DNA from: Dipylidium caninum
Lineage: Eukaryota; Platyhelminthes; Cestoda; Cyclophyllidea; Dipylidiidae
Assembly (NCBI GenBank): GCA_017562135.1
Contig: QEYB01001194.1
Location: 371,601-435,600, forward strand
Length of the DNA: 64,000 bases
Reading direction: 5' to 3'
A model generated the notes under the pieces. That model made no database searches, was not told the origin of the DNA, and was given only the letters and a program-made list of their open reading frames with translations. Both the position numbers and the translations under genes were made by a program. Shown piece after piece: positions 50,060-63,974 of this stretch (positions are counted from its first letter, which is position 1; every line of letters starts with the position of its first letter).

Positions 50060-50480
50060 GACAGTTGGCGAAGAAGTGACAAGTGAAAAATCAACATTCT
50101 TCAACAATTGATGCGTTTGACCGAGGAATTATTGATTGGCGTCTTTATAAGTATTCTTCCGACGACCTTCAACATTGTCACCGCTCTAAGAGGAGTCCAT
50201 GGCAGGAAGGAGGAAGGGGAAAGTGTGAGTAGCAGTTGACAGATGACGATGTGTTGAACGACGATATTGTCAGTGCCCACTCGAGTGTATCGTCGTTCGA
50301 GCAATTTTGCGTCGCCCGATAAGGATGTCGCCATTCTATGACATCCTCTGGATAGCGACACGAAAGTAGATGGTTAGCAGTCACATGTGAACGGAAGCGT
50401 CAACGAGAGTTCGTTGCTGCAAGCACACATTACCGCACGCATTTGCATACGTCTGATTTTAATTTACGTCAAGGTGAAGT
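50060..50480 (-). repeat. R6 repeat, copy 2
   Basis: Read on minus, the part 50230-50340 encodes ATSLSGDAKLLERRYTRVGT and then NIVVQHIVI in one frame (50101-50361). The same frame is present at 53510-53600. Upstream (50345-50480 on the map) the similarity continues to copy 3, including TCATGGAAT-like and AATGCGT segments. Confidence 0.7.
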
Positions 50481-50489
50481 GAAGTGGAA

Positions 50490-53290
50490 GGTGAAATTCA
50501 GAGGAGGCCTTTAAAAACTGCAGGGGAGATTTAAAGGGAAGAAGTAGCAGAAGTGGAGAAGCGAGGCAATAACTAGGGATGTGAGAGAAGTCGTTGAATT
50601 TCGCATTACATAGAGAGGAATCAGAGCCAAAGACGCAATGGTTCCACTCTAGCGACATATGTTGTGTGCGATCAAAGCATAGTCCGCCCAACCACAGTTG
50701 AATGCCATCAACCTCCTTCCCCGAAGAGGTTAGAGGACGCCACCCACACATGACATCAATCCCACTCGACGACCTAACAGACTAGTGTGGACGAGTATGA
50801 GTGCGTATTTGCCAATTTTCCTTATTCGGTAGTGAAATTCTGATTTGGTGGGTGAGGAAGAGATCTCGCAGGAAAAGTGGAGGCAGTTAAGTCGACATAA
50901 TTTTCACCATAATGGCTCTCTGTTGTCCTAATGAAAAGCTCACGTTTCTTCAGACATTTCTTTTCTGTTTAACTCCTGTCATGTGCTCAGAAGTTCTGTT
51001 TATACACGTTCTGAGCGGTCAGTTGAAACCGTTTGAATGTGATGAAGACCGCCCCTCGGTCATTTGATTACTCCTTGGAATTGAGGTTGTTTCCGTTGGG
51101 AGACGGGCCTACAGCAGAATACATCGTCAGTGGCGAGGGAATTGGTCAGCAATTAGCCAGAAACATCCTCTCCAATCGCAAAACCAGTCCCCTCGTCGCC
51201 TCCCTCCAACCGATTTTTATAGCCCCAATGTGAGTGCAGTTCACTGCAACTCGTCTTCCGACCAACTGCAAGTCATCCACTCGCTGAATACGCCTCGAAC
51301 GTCCCACCGAAGTTCACGCGCTGACCTGTCAGCCGATAAGAGGATGGAAGTGTCTTTTCCTGCGTCCTCCACATACTCTGCATTCAAAATACCTCTTTGA
51401 ATGCCCTTCATTCTGACACATTTGCCGAGTTGACGTATCTGAATTCTCCAACGTTATCCTTCCAGAATGCCTTGGAGCACACGTCGTCGTCTTCGGAAAT
51501 TAAGGTTTCCCCTTAGGAATCGTCAAAAGACCATTTCTCTCGTTGATGCGCGCACCCAAGAGAACTGGGGATGGACGAGTATTTGTCTGCGGTGAGGGAA
51601 ATAAGGCAGCGTTAGCAAGTTCGAAATCATCACTAAGGCGATGTCACGCTCAGTAGCCTTACCGCATTGAGTGACATCCTGAAAGTGATGGTTGAAGATG
51701 GGTGGAAAGTTTGGACAGAATAGTTGGTCGCTGACTGACCACAACTCATTGCCTTCATCGTGAGAGGCGGTGCCAGTAGTTGGCCCTCGCGTTTGGGAAA
51801 CGATGGAAGGTGAAAATGAAGAGCTGAATGAGCTTATTCCTTCTTCTCCATGTTATTTAATCGTGTGTTGATAAATGGAGGACAACGAAATATTTCGAGT
51901 CGTGTACTCAAGAAATGATGAAACTAACACTGTTTGAAACTGACCGGTTCGTTAGTTAGACAGAGTCGATGGTGTGATTGAACCCTCATGTTCGACAAAT
52001 GCATCTCCTCCCACCCTTTCATTCCAAACCCTACATGGTCAACATCAGTGGAATTTCTAAGGGTGATCGTTAGCGTCCTCCAACCTATGACTTTGTGCGT
52101 TTAGAGTGAGGTGGAGACAAGCTCGCGTACACACTCGTTGCCGTTTCCGATCCTGTCTCAAGTTGATTGGCACGGGAGTCACTTGTCCCTGGCATTGGTG
52201 GAACCCATGGTGCTGATAGGCTGGGTGAGAAGGCGGATCCTTATACCTAAGCGTCATCCTCATAATGGTGTCTTAGCAAACGAGTAGTCTTGACATTCGG
52301 CGTTGAACATGGCGTCCTCAGAGAAAACCTGCTCATCATTACGCGACATTTGGTACACATAGACCAGAGGGAAGAACGGCTGACTCTCACTTGTCACACG
52401 ACTAACCGTAGGGTCTGTGCTTGTAACCGTCATCCCCAGTTCTGTTCTGTTTCCACTGGTCCACTCACTTCTACTCCACCACCTACAAGATGTCGCTCGT
52501 CATGGCTTCGTGGGCAGACGAGAGACAACCCATCGGTGTGTGGAATCTTATAGGTGATGGCCTCGGGCTTATCAAGTCTGATTTATTCCTCTCAGTGCAC
52601 AGAAACACTAGTGCTATCTCAATTCCCAAGATGATATAACTCGAGTAGACTTAGTGCATTGGAGGGATACAAAGTGTTTTGGCAGGCGGTCAAAGGGGTG
52701 CAGTGAAACGCTTGCCAACCCCAAGCAGATGGGAGTCACCGCGGGGAAGTCGGTCTGACGTGGGAGCAGGGATCAGTGGGTGAATGAATTGCAGTTAGGT
52801 GAGCTCAACTTAAACAAAAGTCATTCCATGGACGAGTTGCAGTTAAGTGGACTCAACACGAAACTATAAAAATCGGTTGAGAAGAACGGTTCTGGGTGAG
52901 TGTCCTCGCAATGTGGAGAGTGCGTGCCTCGCTACTTCCTCGTTGACCAGCATTTTCCTTCGCAGCTAGTCATTGACGGAACCTTCAACCACCTGAATCT
53001 CTCCTTGATAACGACAACCACCGCATCGAAGAGTTATCAAACGAAATAGTGTCAGTCTTCATCATATTCCAACGGTTTCACCTCACCGGCCGGATTGTGG
53101 GTACGAAGAAAATCTGCACATAAAATAGGGCCACAGAGGAAAGACAAGCCTACGAAAAGTCATCTTTTTGGAGGTAAAAGAAAGCGATTACAATGTGAAT
53201 TACGCCGGCTAAGCTCCCTTCGCTTCCTCCATAGATCTCGTCCCAACTCATAATAGCCGTTTTTAGAATGAGACTTTTTGAGAAGTCAGG
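50490..53290. other. Unassigned intergenic stretch
   Basis: No gene or repeat recognised. Frames are below 95 codons. Confidence 0.45.
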
Positions 53291-53329
53291 CGGATGGAGA
53301 GAATTGGCAAATTAGTAATCACATTCCGT

Positions 53330-53770
53330 TTCCACCCTAGCCTGTTAAATCGTCGATTATGCGGGGTGTCCTGTATGAGTGGCGAATGCTCACAGCCTCA
53401 TTATTATTTGTGTAATGCGTACTGGCAGCTACGGGCCCTCATTTACGCTCCCATTCACGTGCGACTGAAAACCATCAGAATTAGCGTCGATTCCTCGGGG
53501 TGTCATGGAATAACGACATCCTTAACAAGCGACGCAAAATTGCTCGGACGACGATACACTCGGGCAGGCACTGACAATATCTTCGTTCAACACATCGTCA
53601 TCTATCAACTGCTACCTACACTTCTTGACCTACCGCTGCCTGCCACGGACTCCCCGTCCTGTCGAATGGACTCAACTGGTAAACCTCAGTTCCGAGTGCA
53701 TGAGTGTCTGCATTACATGCAGAAAGGAAATGCCTGTGCAGCTCGAGGCCTTCCCGCGTAGGTTCGGAAG
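53330..53770 (+). repeat. R6 repeat, copy 3
   Basis: Matches copies 1 and 2 in opposite orientation. Its frame 53294-53761 (155 codons) is the longest of the three and reads TTSLTSDAKLLGRRYTRAGT, then VQHIVIYQLL, later ATDSP and MDSTGKP. Copy 1 has ATDST and IDSTGKL at the same spacing, which suggests a once-coding element. Confidence 0.7.
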
Positions 53771-53874
53771 ACGCCGTTAGATCGCATTGTGTTATGGACC
53801 ATGCGACAGACCTTCGTGAGTGCTGAGAGGTACTGGAAATAGAGCTGCTGGGATCGTAGGGCTTCAAGGTTCTT

Positions 53875-54470
53875 TCTCATTGACCGATCACAGTACGTGT
53901 CGCCAATTTACAACATGAACCTCTGTCCAAGCCTCTGAAGACGCTCCCCTGTAAAAGGTGCGGCTTGGTGGAAAAATAGTCCAGTGATATTGTTTCCGCT
54001 CCCGCAATTCGGCAAATTTCGCTCACAAAGCACGAGACGCAGTTTAACGAAAAGAGTTGGCGTTTGAGCAACCTCTTCTGCCATGTCGCATAGCGTGCGT
54101 CTTCTAGTCGTTTTTTGCATGTCATCGCGTGGGAACATTTGCCCTACCAACGTATTTCACAGTGGCTTTGTACAGTCGCACGTGGCACAAGTTTTCCGAG
54201 CCTGAAATTGATGCCGCGGTAAGTAGCTTAATGAATTTTTGGTTCCTAAGCATGATTTCTGCAATCTTATATCATCTCTTAATCCTGTCTGTCTCGTCAT
54301 CCTTAGTCGCGTAGTGAGGGAACGCTAGATTGCGATAGGACGAGTGCTGTCATGTCGGGCCAAGAGACCACAGTTCTTCTGGAGGGGATGGAACCTGAAG
54401 ACTGAGATTATGACAGATCTCAAAATATTTCCGCGTCAAATGAGGGGCTCAAGAGGCGGCTTTTGTAGCT
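53875..54470. other. Unassigned stretch
   Basis: Nothing recognised. Overlapping minus frames at 53877-54150 share no motif. Confidence 0.45.
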
Positions 54471-54477
54471 GGGGGAA

Positions 54478-54972
54478 GTGGAAGTGTCGGCGAAACTGGC
54501 GAATGAAAGTGGAATGGCCGAGGAGATTGGGGCGAAAGGTGAGATCGAGTCAGAGTCAGTATGCTTGGCAGAAACCGAGAGGGAAAGTGACGCGTGGAGG
54601 GTCAAAGAGCAAAAGGCGGTGAAAATAGTGGTGGAAATAGAAACGCAAACGGAATTGAAAATGGAAGCAGACATGAAAGCGGAGGCGACGATGGGGGCGG
54701 AGAGGAAGCAGGAAGACGAGCGGGAGAGAGGAAGAGGGGAAAACGGAATAAACTCGAAAGAATCATTATCAGAGGTAGAGAAACAGAAGCAAAAGAAGCT
54801 GACGAATTGCAACTTGTCTGGATATTCACCGGGCAAAACGGCACGAAGGCTGTTTGCAGACAACATGCTCAAAAGACAATACCCACTTCAATCAGTTGTC
54901 CGCTTCTCAGCGACTCACTTCAGAGTCGCTCGCTCCACGTTAACACCATTCCATTTCGCGTGCGTACTTTGA
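54478..54972 (+). other. Purine-rich open frame, Glu/Lys-rich
   Basis: A 164-codon plus frame dominated by E, K, R, A and S (for example KIVVEIETQTELKMEADMKA). It sits on a purine-biased tract in which the minus strand is also open (54420-54872). This may be a degenerate simple-sequence tract rather than a gene. A coiled-coil exon is the alternative. The frame runs into R5. Confidence 0.25.
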
Positions 54973-55405
54973 CTAATGAAACCATTCATCAACCTCAATT
55001 GAAACAAAGCCCCCAATTCCCTATTCCTACGATTGACTTGCCAACACAGCTTTCCACACTCACGTGGCACGGGAAATCGTTCATTTCCCTGACTTCTGTA
55101 AACGGAATGTGTGCGTGTTACAATCCGTTGACAGTTATGCCAGTTATTCTGTAAATCTGCGCGACATCACATGCAAACTAGTTCGCCTTCTTCTAATATT
55201 ACAAATTTCCCGCATCATTTCTTTATTAATTTGTGTCAAATCTGGTCAACATGCGATGAAAACCTCCTGCGAGGCCCATTATACCCGCATTCTTTGTCTG
55301 TAAATATCGTTTGCTCACTCTATTCACCTCTCAGCACTGCCTCAATGTGATGGACTCGGCGCGAAGTGTAGAGGGAGGGAGAGGGGGAGGTAGCGAGGGA
55401 GGGGG
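54960..55405 (+). repeat. R5 repeat, copy 2
   Basis: Matches 13870-14335. CCACACTCACGTGGCACG, GTTATGCCAGTTATTCTGT, ATTACAAATTTCCCGCATCA, GTGTCAAATCTGGTCAACATG and the closing GGCGCGAAGTGTAGAGGGAG occur in the same order. The purine-rich end (55368-55405) is longer than in copy 1. Confidence 0.75.
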
Positions 55406-55409
55406 ACGT

Positions 55410-58000
55410 AAATCGGACTACTGGAAGCTGGCAAATTAATGACGCTTTGCACTCCTCTCCTCTCATTCCCTTTCACTCGAGGTATTACAACCTCTACCCT
55501 GTCTTCTCATATCACTCCGTCAATTGGACTACCTGATGGTCGCAACCTATCGTCACTAATTCAGTCTTCCAAAACTTTTCCGCCATTTTGCTGCGTGAGA
55601 TGTCCTCCACCATGAGTACTTCCCATTAACTCATCCATCCAGTGCTGCTTCATTTTCGTGCAGCATTCCGTCACACAAGAGACACCTCACTTGCAGAATT
55701 TGCTTGTCGGTGAAGCTACAAACATCTCTCGCTTTGTGGTAATCAGTTATTCAAGGGTACGCAACAACCGTTGTTAATTGGTAAAGGACAAATAGGCAGC
55801 AAGAAAAGAGGATAAGATTAGTTATCAGGATCCAGCTTCGAAGAGGATCGGCTTGCTTGGACTCTTACTTGGCACTGAGTTACGTCAATGCAAATGAGGC
55901 AGACTAGTTCATTCATTAGTGGGCAACTTCTCTCTGAAGACATTTACAACCTTCCTTTGGACACTTACTTTCGTGTAAATTTTTCTCTCTCCGCCCTGTA
56001 CTTCCTTCCCTTCCCTCCTCGTACCCACCCTCGCCTCCCAGCAGCGTGGACGAAAGCAGCAGTCAGAGACGGTTCGGAAACCGAGTGAGTCGTGAGCCAA
56101 GTGCAGAGAACGCGACATTCAGTGAATGGAAAGTCTAATGAGAGTGAAACGGTTCCTTGCCCTCACTCCGAAGGAAACCCTCGCATCCACAACGACGATG
56201 TCATCTCAAAAGATTACAACAACTGTACTTCAAAAATGCACCACTCGGGAAGGTGGCCAATAAGAATAAGTCATGCAGGTTAGTGTAAGGTTTCATTCAG
56301 CCATCCCAACAAGGAGTGTGCCTCTGCAGCTGTCTACAAAACATTGAGTCACGGCAAGTAACACACACACCACTTCTGAGAGTGCAACGAACCCGTCGTC
56401 TAACCTGGCATTGCTCACGCGAATGTTAAATTTACCTGTTTTCAATCCATCTGGAGACCATTTCTTTGTCCGCAGTTAATTACTTATCAGGCGGTTCTTA
56501 AATTTTTTGCTCGTGAACAAACATTGGAGAAATTTTGCCGACACAAATGGCGACACGAGAAATACCACAAGCGCTCTCAGCCGATATCCAAATAAGAACA
56601 AAATACTGGACTGTAGTCAAAACTTGAGGGAAAATAGACATGTCTAATGCCATATTGTTCGTAAGTGCGAAAGAATTGCATAACGTATTTGTCATGTAAC
56701 GAAGCGCATTAAAGTTAAGAGATTAGGGATGTGGCAAATATTTGTAAAGTGAAACTGTAGATTAACGTCGGCAAGCTGAATGCTAAAAACAACGATTTGT
56801 CAACAGTGTTACCCACCTCCCCACTGCTAATCACTCCTACCTCTCACAGTCTAGTTTGACACTGCTTCTTCCTCATCCTTCTTCAGTGCCATGCCAATTC
56901 TTCCAAGTCCTCATTGTACACAAAGCATTGCCTACACTGTTACTCTCCTCTCTTCTATTTGCCTCAATTTCCCACTATTTTAACACCACCTTCCCTCCGT
57001 CCTTCGCCGTCCTTCAACAAGAGACATTGTCTTTTGTCCATTCCATGCCGACTCCCCCCCAACTACCACCTATTTCTTGCGACAAGGCTTTGCGCACGCT
57101 GCCACCCACATCTGCAGTATTCCATTAAAAACCTCCTTTCACTGCATTTTAACACTGCCCCCTCACTCACTCCGCCCTTATGCCTTCCGCAACTCTCGAG
57201 ATCCCCACTTCTCCACACTATACCCTTCATACAAAGCCTCAAACGCCAACATTTCCTTCTTCTATTTGTCATCATACTTGTGTCCTTTTGATCACGTCAA
57301 TCAAGGTCATTCGTCCCGCTCTCTTGCACAGGTCCAACAAGCAGTCTATGAGCCATCCAGTCTGCCATATTTACAAAATGTGAGCTCATTCACAGTGACA
57401 GGACAAACTTTGCCAACACTTAAAACGCCCAACTCATATTCATGTCTTCAGACTGCAAGTACTTTAAGCCAAGTGACATGGGGAAAGGAAAAAGTATCGA
57501 GTGAAAGGGCCAATTTCCTCTTTTAGGCTGTCTGTTCTTTCCCGATGAAAAGAAGAGGAGATAGGGATGCATTCGCTAAGAGGCTTCAATTGGATCTACA
57601 CGCAGACGGGGAGAAAACAGACTTCATAACACTTCACCCACTCTCTCCTTTTAAACAATTTCGATCAGTTTGATCTCAAGACTAGGAGAGGTTCATGGTA
57701 GTATCTACGTTATAAATGACTCGGATCTGGCGACCCTTCTTTCGAGTAGAAGAAAGTGCCCTTTTTCGTGATTGTGCTAATTGCCTGATATGTGTCGGAC
57801 ATTTGAATGCCTGATGAGGAGAGTGCTTTCTTCTCCACGATGCCATTCACAAGTCAAATATTCACCTTAAACTATGTCATTTTTAAGCCAAACACTTCAC
57901 TTCACAGACAAAAGTCAACTTTAACACACTTCTTTCACGAGATATTCGATCTGGTCCAGTCAATACTAATGCACTCTTTCCAAGACTTTGCTCACCCTGT
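55410..58000. other. Unassigned stretch, pyrimidine-rich at 56840-57300
   Basis: The plus frames at 56856-57526 are Ser-, Pro-, Leu- and His-rich because the strand is C/T-rich. They have no motif and overlap one another. No repeat match was seen. Confidence 0.45.
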
Positions 58001-58006
58001 ACCTCA

Positions 58007-58308
<302 letters not shown>

Positions 58309-58309
58309 T

Positions 58310-61300
58310 CCTCTTCTCAACCAGTCACTTTCTACCTTCAACATTCTCATTTAATATTGCTTCCCTCCCCTCTCTCGCTTCACTCTTCTTCAACGCCTGT
58401 CATCATCTCTCCCCCCAAATATAACAAATAAACCACATGACATGCGCACATACATCACACCTAACTGAATAGGGAGAATTCCCACATTCTCAATGAAGCC
58501 ACTACCAGATCACAAATGTCCACATAAGTATACCAATGGTATAACAACCCACGCCCAACTAATGCGAAACGCAAAGCCAATCAATCCACCTACTTACCTC
58601 ATAATTCCTCCTCACTAAAACACTCTGCAATAGACCACAGAGGTACATCAAGTCCACATACTAAGAAAGAACAAACTTTTTATAAGAGACTTTACAAGTA
58701 GCCAATTACGACTACTTCATGCACACAGCCGATTGCCTTTAGAACACAATGCTCTCACCACTCATCTCCCACTTCTCAGTTCCTTCACTGCCTTCGCGCA
58801 CTCATGGCAAATCGCATATGCACGCGTCCAGGGTCCGTTGAGAGCTAAGAGAATTGTTTCATAAAAAATATGTGCTACCTGAGATACTGTGTCTTCCCCG
58901 CTAGTCGCCGTTTAGAACAATTTTCCTCGTTTTGTCCTGCTTTCAGGGTACGAAACCCCATTAAAGTGGTCTGTGCACTTGGCGTACTATTGAAAATATG
59001 CCCTGAGGACACTCATATTGGGAGAAGATCTTTTGCTCACAATTATAACATCCCACAACTTCGTTACTTCAGTGGGACAAGTCGAATGTCCCTTATACTT
59101 CTATGTACTTGACTCGGTGCCAAGTGGTAAGATGCTGGGATGTTGCATGGTGGAATTGAAGAAGAGAAATCACGGAGAAATATGTTGACATTGAGTAGAA
59201 AGCGGGAAATGGGGTTTGAGGAGAGTCTCGTGATAGCAAATGAATTGAGCGAAGGCTGGTGTGGCTGTATGTCATGACGCGGTGAAATAGCCGAAAGCAG
59301 CGTGTGATCGAGCTAAGCAAGTGGGAGTTTGCACGCGATCGCACTGTCAAATTTTGTGCTCGAAATGGGGAAAGGGGGAAGTAGGTAAAAGGGAGTGCCG
59401 ATGAATGCGGGTGACGTTGGGTGAAATGTTACAAAATATTGCATTGATGAGGGCGAAAGCGGTGTATGATCGAGCTACATGTCACTTGCTTAGAAGGAAT
59501 CGCAATGTGTACTTTGTACGCAGATTAGTAAAAAATTAGAAACATTGGATCAGCTAGAAGGGGCCTTTCAACTGAAGGAAATTTGACTTTGGTCCCAAGT
59601 GCAAGAGCGAGGGCATATTCTTCTTTCTTCGTCGCTTAGTGTGTGCTATGAATGACCGTGTTCTTTGGCCTATGACGGTCTCCTTGATTGGGTTAAACTG
59701 TCACTCCCATTAACTTGGTAATTTGCGTTCTCGAGCAATTTGACTTATTTTTCCATATGAGACCTCACAACGAACAAGTCGAGTTTTGGCGAGGAAACAA
59801 CTCCACAATTTTGGCCTTTCCCGTTCAACCATACGGTTGTCCTCTCGGTCAAGCGGTCGGGCTGCAATTCTTCTTGTCCCTTCTTGAGGCGTACCAGTTC
59901 TGTGGCGATCGTGTAGTGGCATTTGCATGCAGTGGTTCTCTTACTTCCATATAAACTCTTTGCTGCTTGCCTACACTACGCAGCAGGCTAATGACAAGTT
60001 GCAATTAGCCTTTTTCTGTTTCTTCTCCCACTATCCAGCAAAAGAAGATGAGCAGTCAGGAACAGCGGAAGGGAGAGACATAGAGGAAAAAGGTCTGCAA
60101 TGAGGGGTGTATATGTACAGTATTCATTATCAGTAGGTGAAAAATGGCTTAGAACTAAACGGACACTTGGCCTTGAATTAAATATATGAGTGAGAAGCGG
60201 AGAAAAGATGGGAGAAATAGGCGTCTGGCAGGTAGGGACCGTGGGAGCAGGGTCCAAGACACTCACGTGGAGATGGTGATGTTGAGAATGCTTAAGTGGC
60301 GACGATGCCCGTTTTCTTCTTACTATCAAACCAATCTGCGGAGAGGAGAGATCACTGCTGGGGCAAGTTTCATGACATATGCATCGCGACTGCAATTGTG
60401 GGTAGTGAAGAGACCTGGCAAGCGCTTCCGTCTATGCGGTTATCTCCGCAATTAAACTTACTCCGGTAACACCACAACAATCGATGGCCCGGTGGAGTGT
60501 TTATAGTCGCTGACCAAGAAAGCAACAATGCGGTAAAGCATCCGCACATCTTAGACGTAAATATCTGCTGCCAAAAAAGAGGAGATACTCCCGCTGCAAC
60601 TGTCGCTCCATCCCGTGGGACAAATGGAGAGCTTCCGTTTGTTGCTGATGCCGATCTGATGCGAACTGACATTTCACGGCGCCGAGGTAGTGGTATCGTT
60701 TTCGCACTCAAAACAAGCTTTTTCCACTGTTTCCTCTCGTCCCCGCGTCCTACACCGTCAACTCTTTGGGCCCTAAGCCACCACCCCGTCCGCCCCGCCC
60801 TGCGAGGGCTCGTGTCCGTGGAGGAATTATTAGTCATCCTGAAAGGTTACCTCCTGAGGTGTAAATATTAACAAACGCTTGAGCCCTGTCTGCTCCAAAC
60901 AGTCCGAAACCCCTCCGTTGGCCAGGACGATGTGCCACTCATGAGGCAGCAGGCTTTTACTCCCACTGCAGGTGAACTTCCGTTCGGTGGGGGAGGTGAG
61001 AGGCGATAAGAAGGAGGCAGACACGGAGGCAGGTACGCGTTTTATTTCGCGCACATTCCTCAACGGAGCTCCAGTCTGTTGGGGAAGGTGGAATGCATCA
61101 GTGCGAATGAAGATGATTGAAAGTGGGACGCACACCATCCTCCCTGTTGTACGGAATGTGCTAGAAAGGTTTTTTCGAAGGTCGCGGAATGACGAAAGCA
61201 CCACGTATTTCCACAGGGGGCGTGTGGAGGAGGATTGGTGGAGTTGGTGGTGGTGGACAAAGTAACTTGAGGCCTGTGGAGAAGCAAGCGTGCTATACCG

Positions 61301-63950
61301 CCTCTTTGCCCCACCGGAGCTGGTCACTCGGTTCTGCAATGAGTGGCGGACTGAACACAGTCCTTAGTGTTTATTTCGCCTCACTCCACCGTTTTAATCT
61401 GTACAGGTCGCGAGTGGAGGGTACAGGAGGGCGGTTGCAACAAGCTGGGTCAGTTTAGAATTGCAAGCGTGCGGGGGGGACACATGCGGTCATTTGGGGC
61501 TAACACTACCTTTTTAATCTCTCATTGCAAGTATAACTTCCCCGATAAACAGTCTAAATTTAAATTCACTCCAAATCCTGTCCTCATGATTTGCGGTTTC
61601 TAATTAAATGTAATAAGATGCACGGAGTCGGGGGAAAGGCCACGACCCTTCCTTGTCGCTGCGTTTTACAGCGTCAGCTTAGTGGAGTATGTTATTCTCC
61701 TGGTGTTGTCGTCACCCACGTGCCGTCACGCATTGGCGTGGTCGGTGTTGGGAGAAAATACTCGCAAGTCGCCATAGCTGGAGGACTCCGAGGCGGAGGA
61801 GGAAGGGCGCGACCAGCACACCGCGGTTTTGTCTGGTCGCGTCGCATCGGGCGCCAACAATCGTCGGAGGGCCTCGCCTTTGTGTGGCATATAGGCAAAA
61901 AGACACAATTCTCGAAAATCGCCTTATTAGCCGACCTCACTTAAAATAATCAACATGTACTAGGCGCTCCAGGCCTCAGTTCATAGGTTGCCCTCACACT
62001 TGAGAATATTGTTTTCGTCGTCGGCGTCGTTGTCGGTTCTGGCGTTCAAGTGATAATTTGACACCATTAAGCACTCACATTTGTGTCGGCTTAGCAGTGC
62101 AGCATGCTTCTCGCAAAAACGACCATCAAAGGTCTGCGTGCCCCGCACCCACCAGCACTGCGTGAGAGGTTATAGACTGGGTCGCCTATTTGGGCTGTTG
62201 TTTCCAAGATCACGGAGGTGAGGTGCGTGCCGAGTAATTGACAGAAGGTTCTGGTTCAGAGTCTGGTTGTTGGTGGAGCTGGCAACGGTTGAGGTGTAGA
62301 GGTTGCCAAACCCAGGCTCAGGTCCCGAGGTCCCCTTTCGCCTCGTCAACGGCTATGTCTCTGTCATCGCGCCATATTGCCTTGCCCAATAGCAGCCTCA
62401 CCTCGTGCCGATGCGCTCTGTGTTTCTCTATTCAATGCAGGCGTTAAACTGGGAACCTGTTGATGCCTGAATGACTGGCATCTGAGCACATTAACCGTAG
62501 GCGAACAGTGACTGCTACGGTAGTACACAAACTTTTGGTTCTGTTCATGCGAAAGAATAGGACACTTGTGAAAATATCTGAAAATGTGGCTTCTCATTGG
62601 GAAAGATGTCTCGTGTGGTCACCAAGGCCCCGCGGCGACTCTAAACTGCCCATTTTCTTTCGCGCATCAATTGTTTTACCCTTCTGGGAAGAAATCTGTA
62701 GTTTGGTTCGCTTGTCCTCGTCGGGAAAGTATGTTCGCGCCTCACGATTGGCAGGAGGCCCGCTTCCACGATGATTGATTACTTTGTCGGGCGTGAGCGG
62801 GCCCGGCCTAGCTTAACCGACGTGCTGGTTGGGAAAGAATTGCTTTTTTCGCCTGACCAGTGAGAAGGCCGAGGCAGGTTAAGCAGACGTGATACACCAA
62901 GACCACAGAGTGGCTTCGATCTCCCGTGGTCGCTTCCCCGTCTGAATGAAGACTTTTCTCATTTCCTCAGGTGTCAATTGAGGATGACGTTTTGAATCTA
63001 TTGGTCTATCGAAAACACAAATAGCCTAGGGAGCACTTGATGCTGTCAGGTACGAGAAAACTTGTCGTCACATCGTGAATCACAGTTCGAGGCGTTTCTG
63101 TCCATTGTCTGGGCGTCGACTAATACTCCCCCTCGGGGAAATGGTAAATACTAAATCATTTTAGAGTTAGCCGCGCACAAGGGAACCTTCTTGTCGGTTA
63201 GCTAGAACTGGTCGCCAACCAGAGAAAGTCCTGTCTCAATCTTGGGCCAATTCAGCGCTTCCACAGTCAAACTTTTTGGCTGCCCCGTGGGGTGGAGGAC
63301 GATGGAAGGCGGAGGGGAGAGGAGGGGGGGGGGAGGAGGTGAAGATGAGCGGCAGTGGCCCTTGAATAAATAGACGGTGTGCCTATAAAACAGCTGGGCG
63401 CTGTTCCCCGCGCTGCCGTCATCTGGTTCGGCAGACGGTGGCGCTATTGCAATACCTGCATTTTCCAAAGACCGCTCTGTGGTTATTCCCAGTACAGAGT
63501 GAAAAGGGACAAACGCTTCGACCCCCTAAGCCACGGTTTAATTCGCGTTGGTGATGACCAGAAACCCATCGTTCATGGCAATGGAGTGGGGCGGTGGGCC
63601 GACTACACAGGAATGGCCTGCCTCGAACCGATGCCCGCGGGGAGCGAGCGAAGATTGGGCGGTTGCTAAGGACATGGCGTTGAGTGAGGGTCAGAGTAGG
63701 TCGGAGAAAGCGAGGAGGGCGGATTTGTCAGGTTATGACAGGTGATCGCCTGCTTTCACCATGTACTCTCAGACGTTCGGGGCCCAACTGTTCGCTCTCT
63801 CGTGGGAGAGACTACTTCATTTCACCCTTTTGTGTACTTAACTGCACAGCCTCATGTGGCTTGCAGAGAAGAGACAAAAAGACTGCCTGTGGTGTGCACT
63901 TGTTACCCTTGGATATATTTTCATCATGGACGAAAGAACGCGCCTGTTTG
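58310..63950. other. Unassigned stretch, no gene recognised
   Basis: Several frames of 100-170 codons occur at 60370-61460, open on both strands at once (60830-61339 minus is the longest at 169 codons). None has a recognisable domain. A GC-rich region follows at 61600-61950 and again at 62600-63700, with G runs at 63310-63340. Exons could be hidden here, but I cannot support one. Confidence 0.4.
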
Positions 63951-63954
63951 TAGC

Positions 63955-63974
63955 TGAGAGAGAGAGAGACCTCT
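63955..63974. repeat. GA dinucleotide run
   Basis: CTGAGAGAGAGAGAGAC, followed at the window edge by a CT run that is its complement. Confidence 0.85.

Noticed and set aside
60830..61339. 169-codon minus frame opposite a 97-codon plus frame
   Set aside because: Both strands are open, and no motif or splice signal decides between them. Kept only as unassigned sequence.
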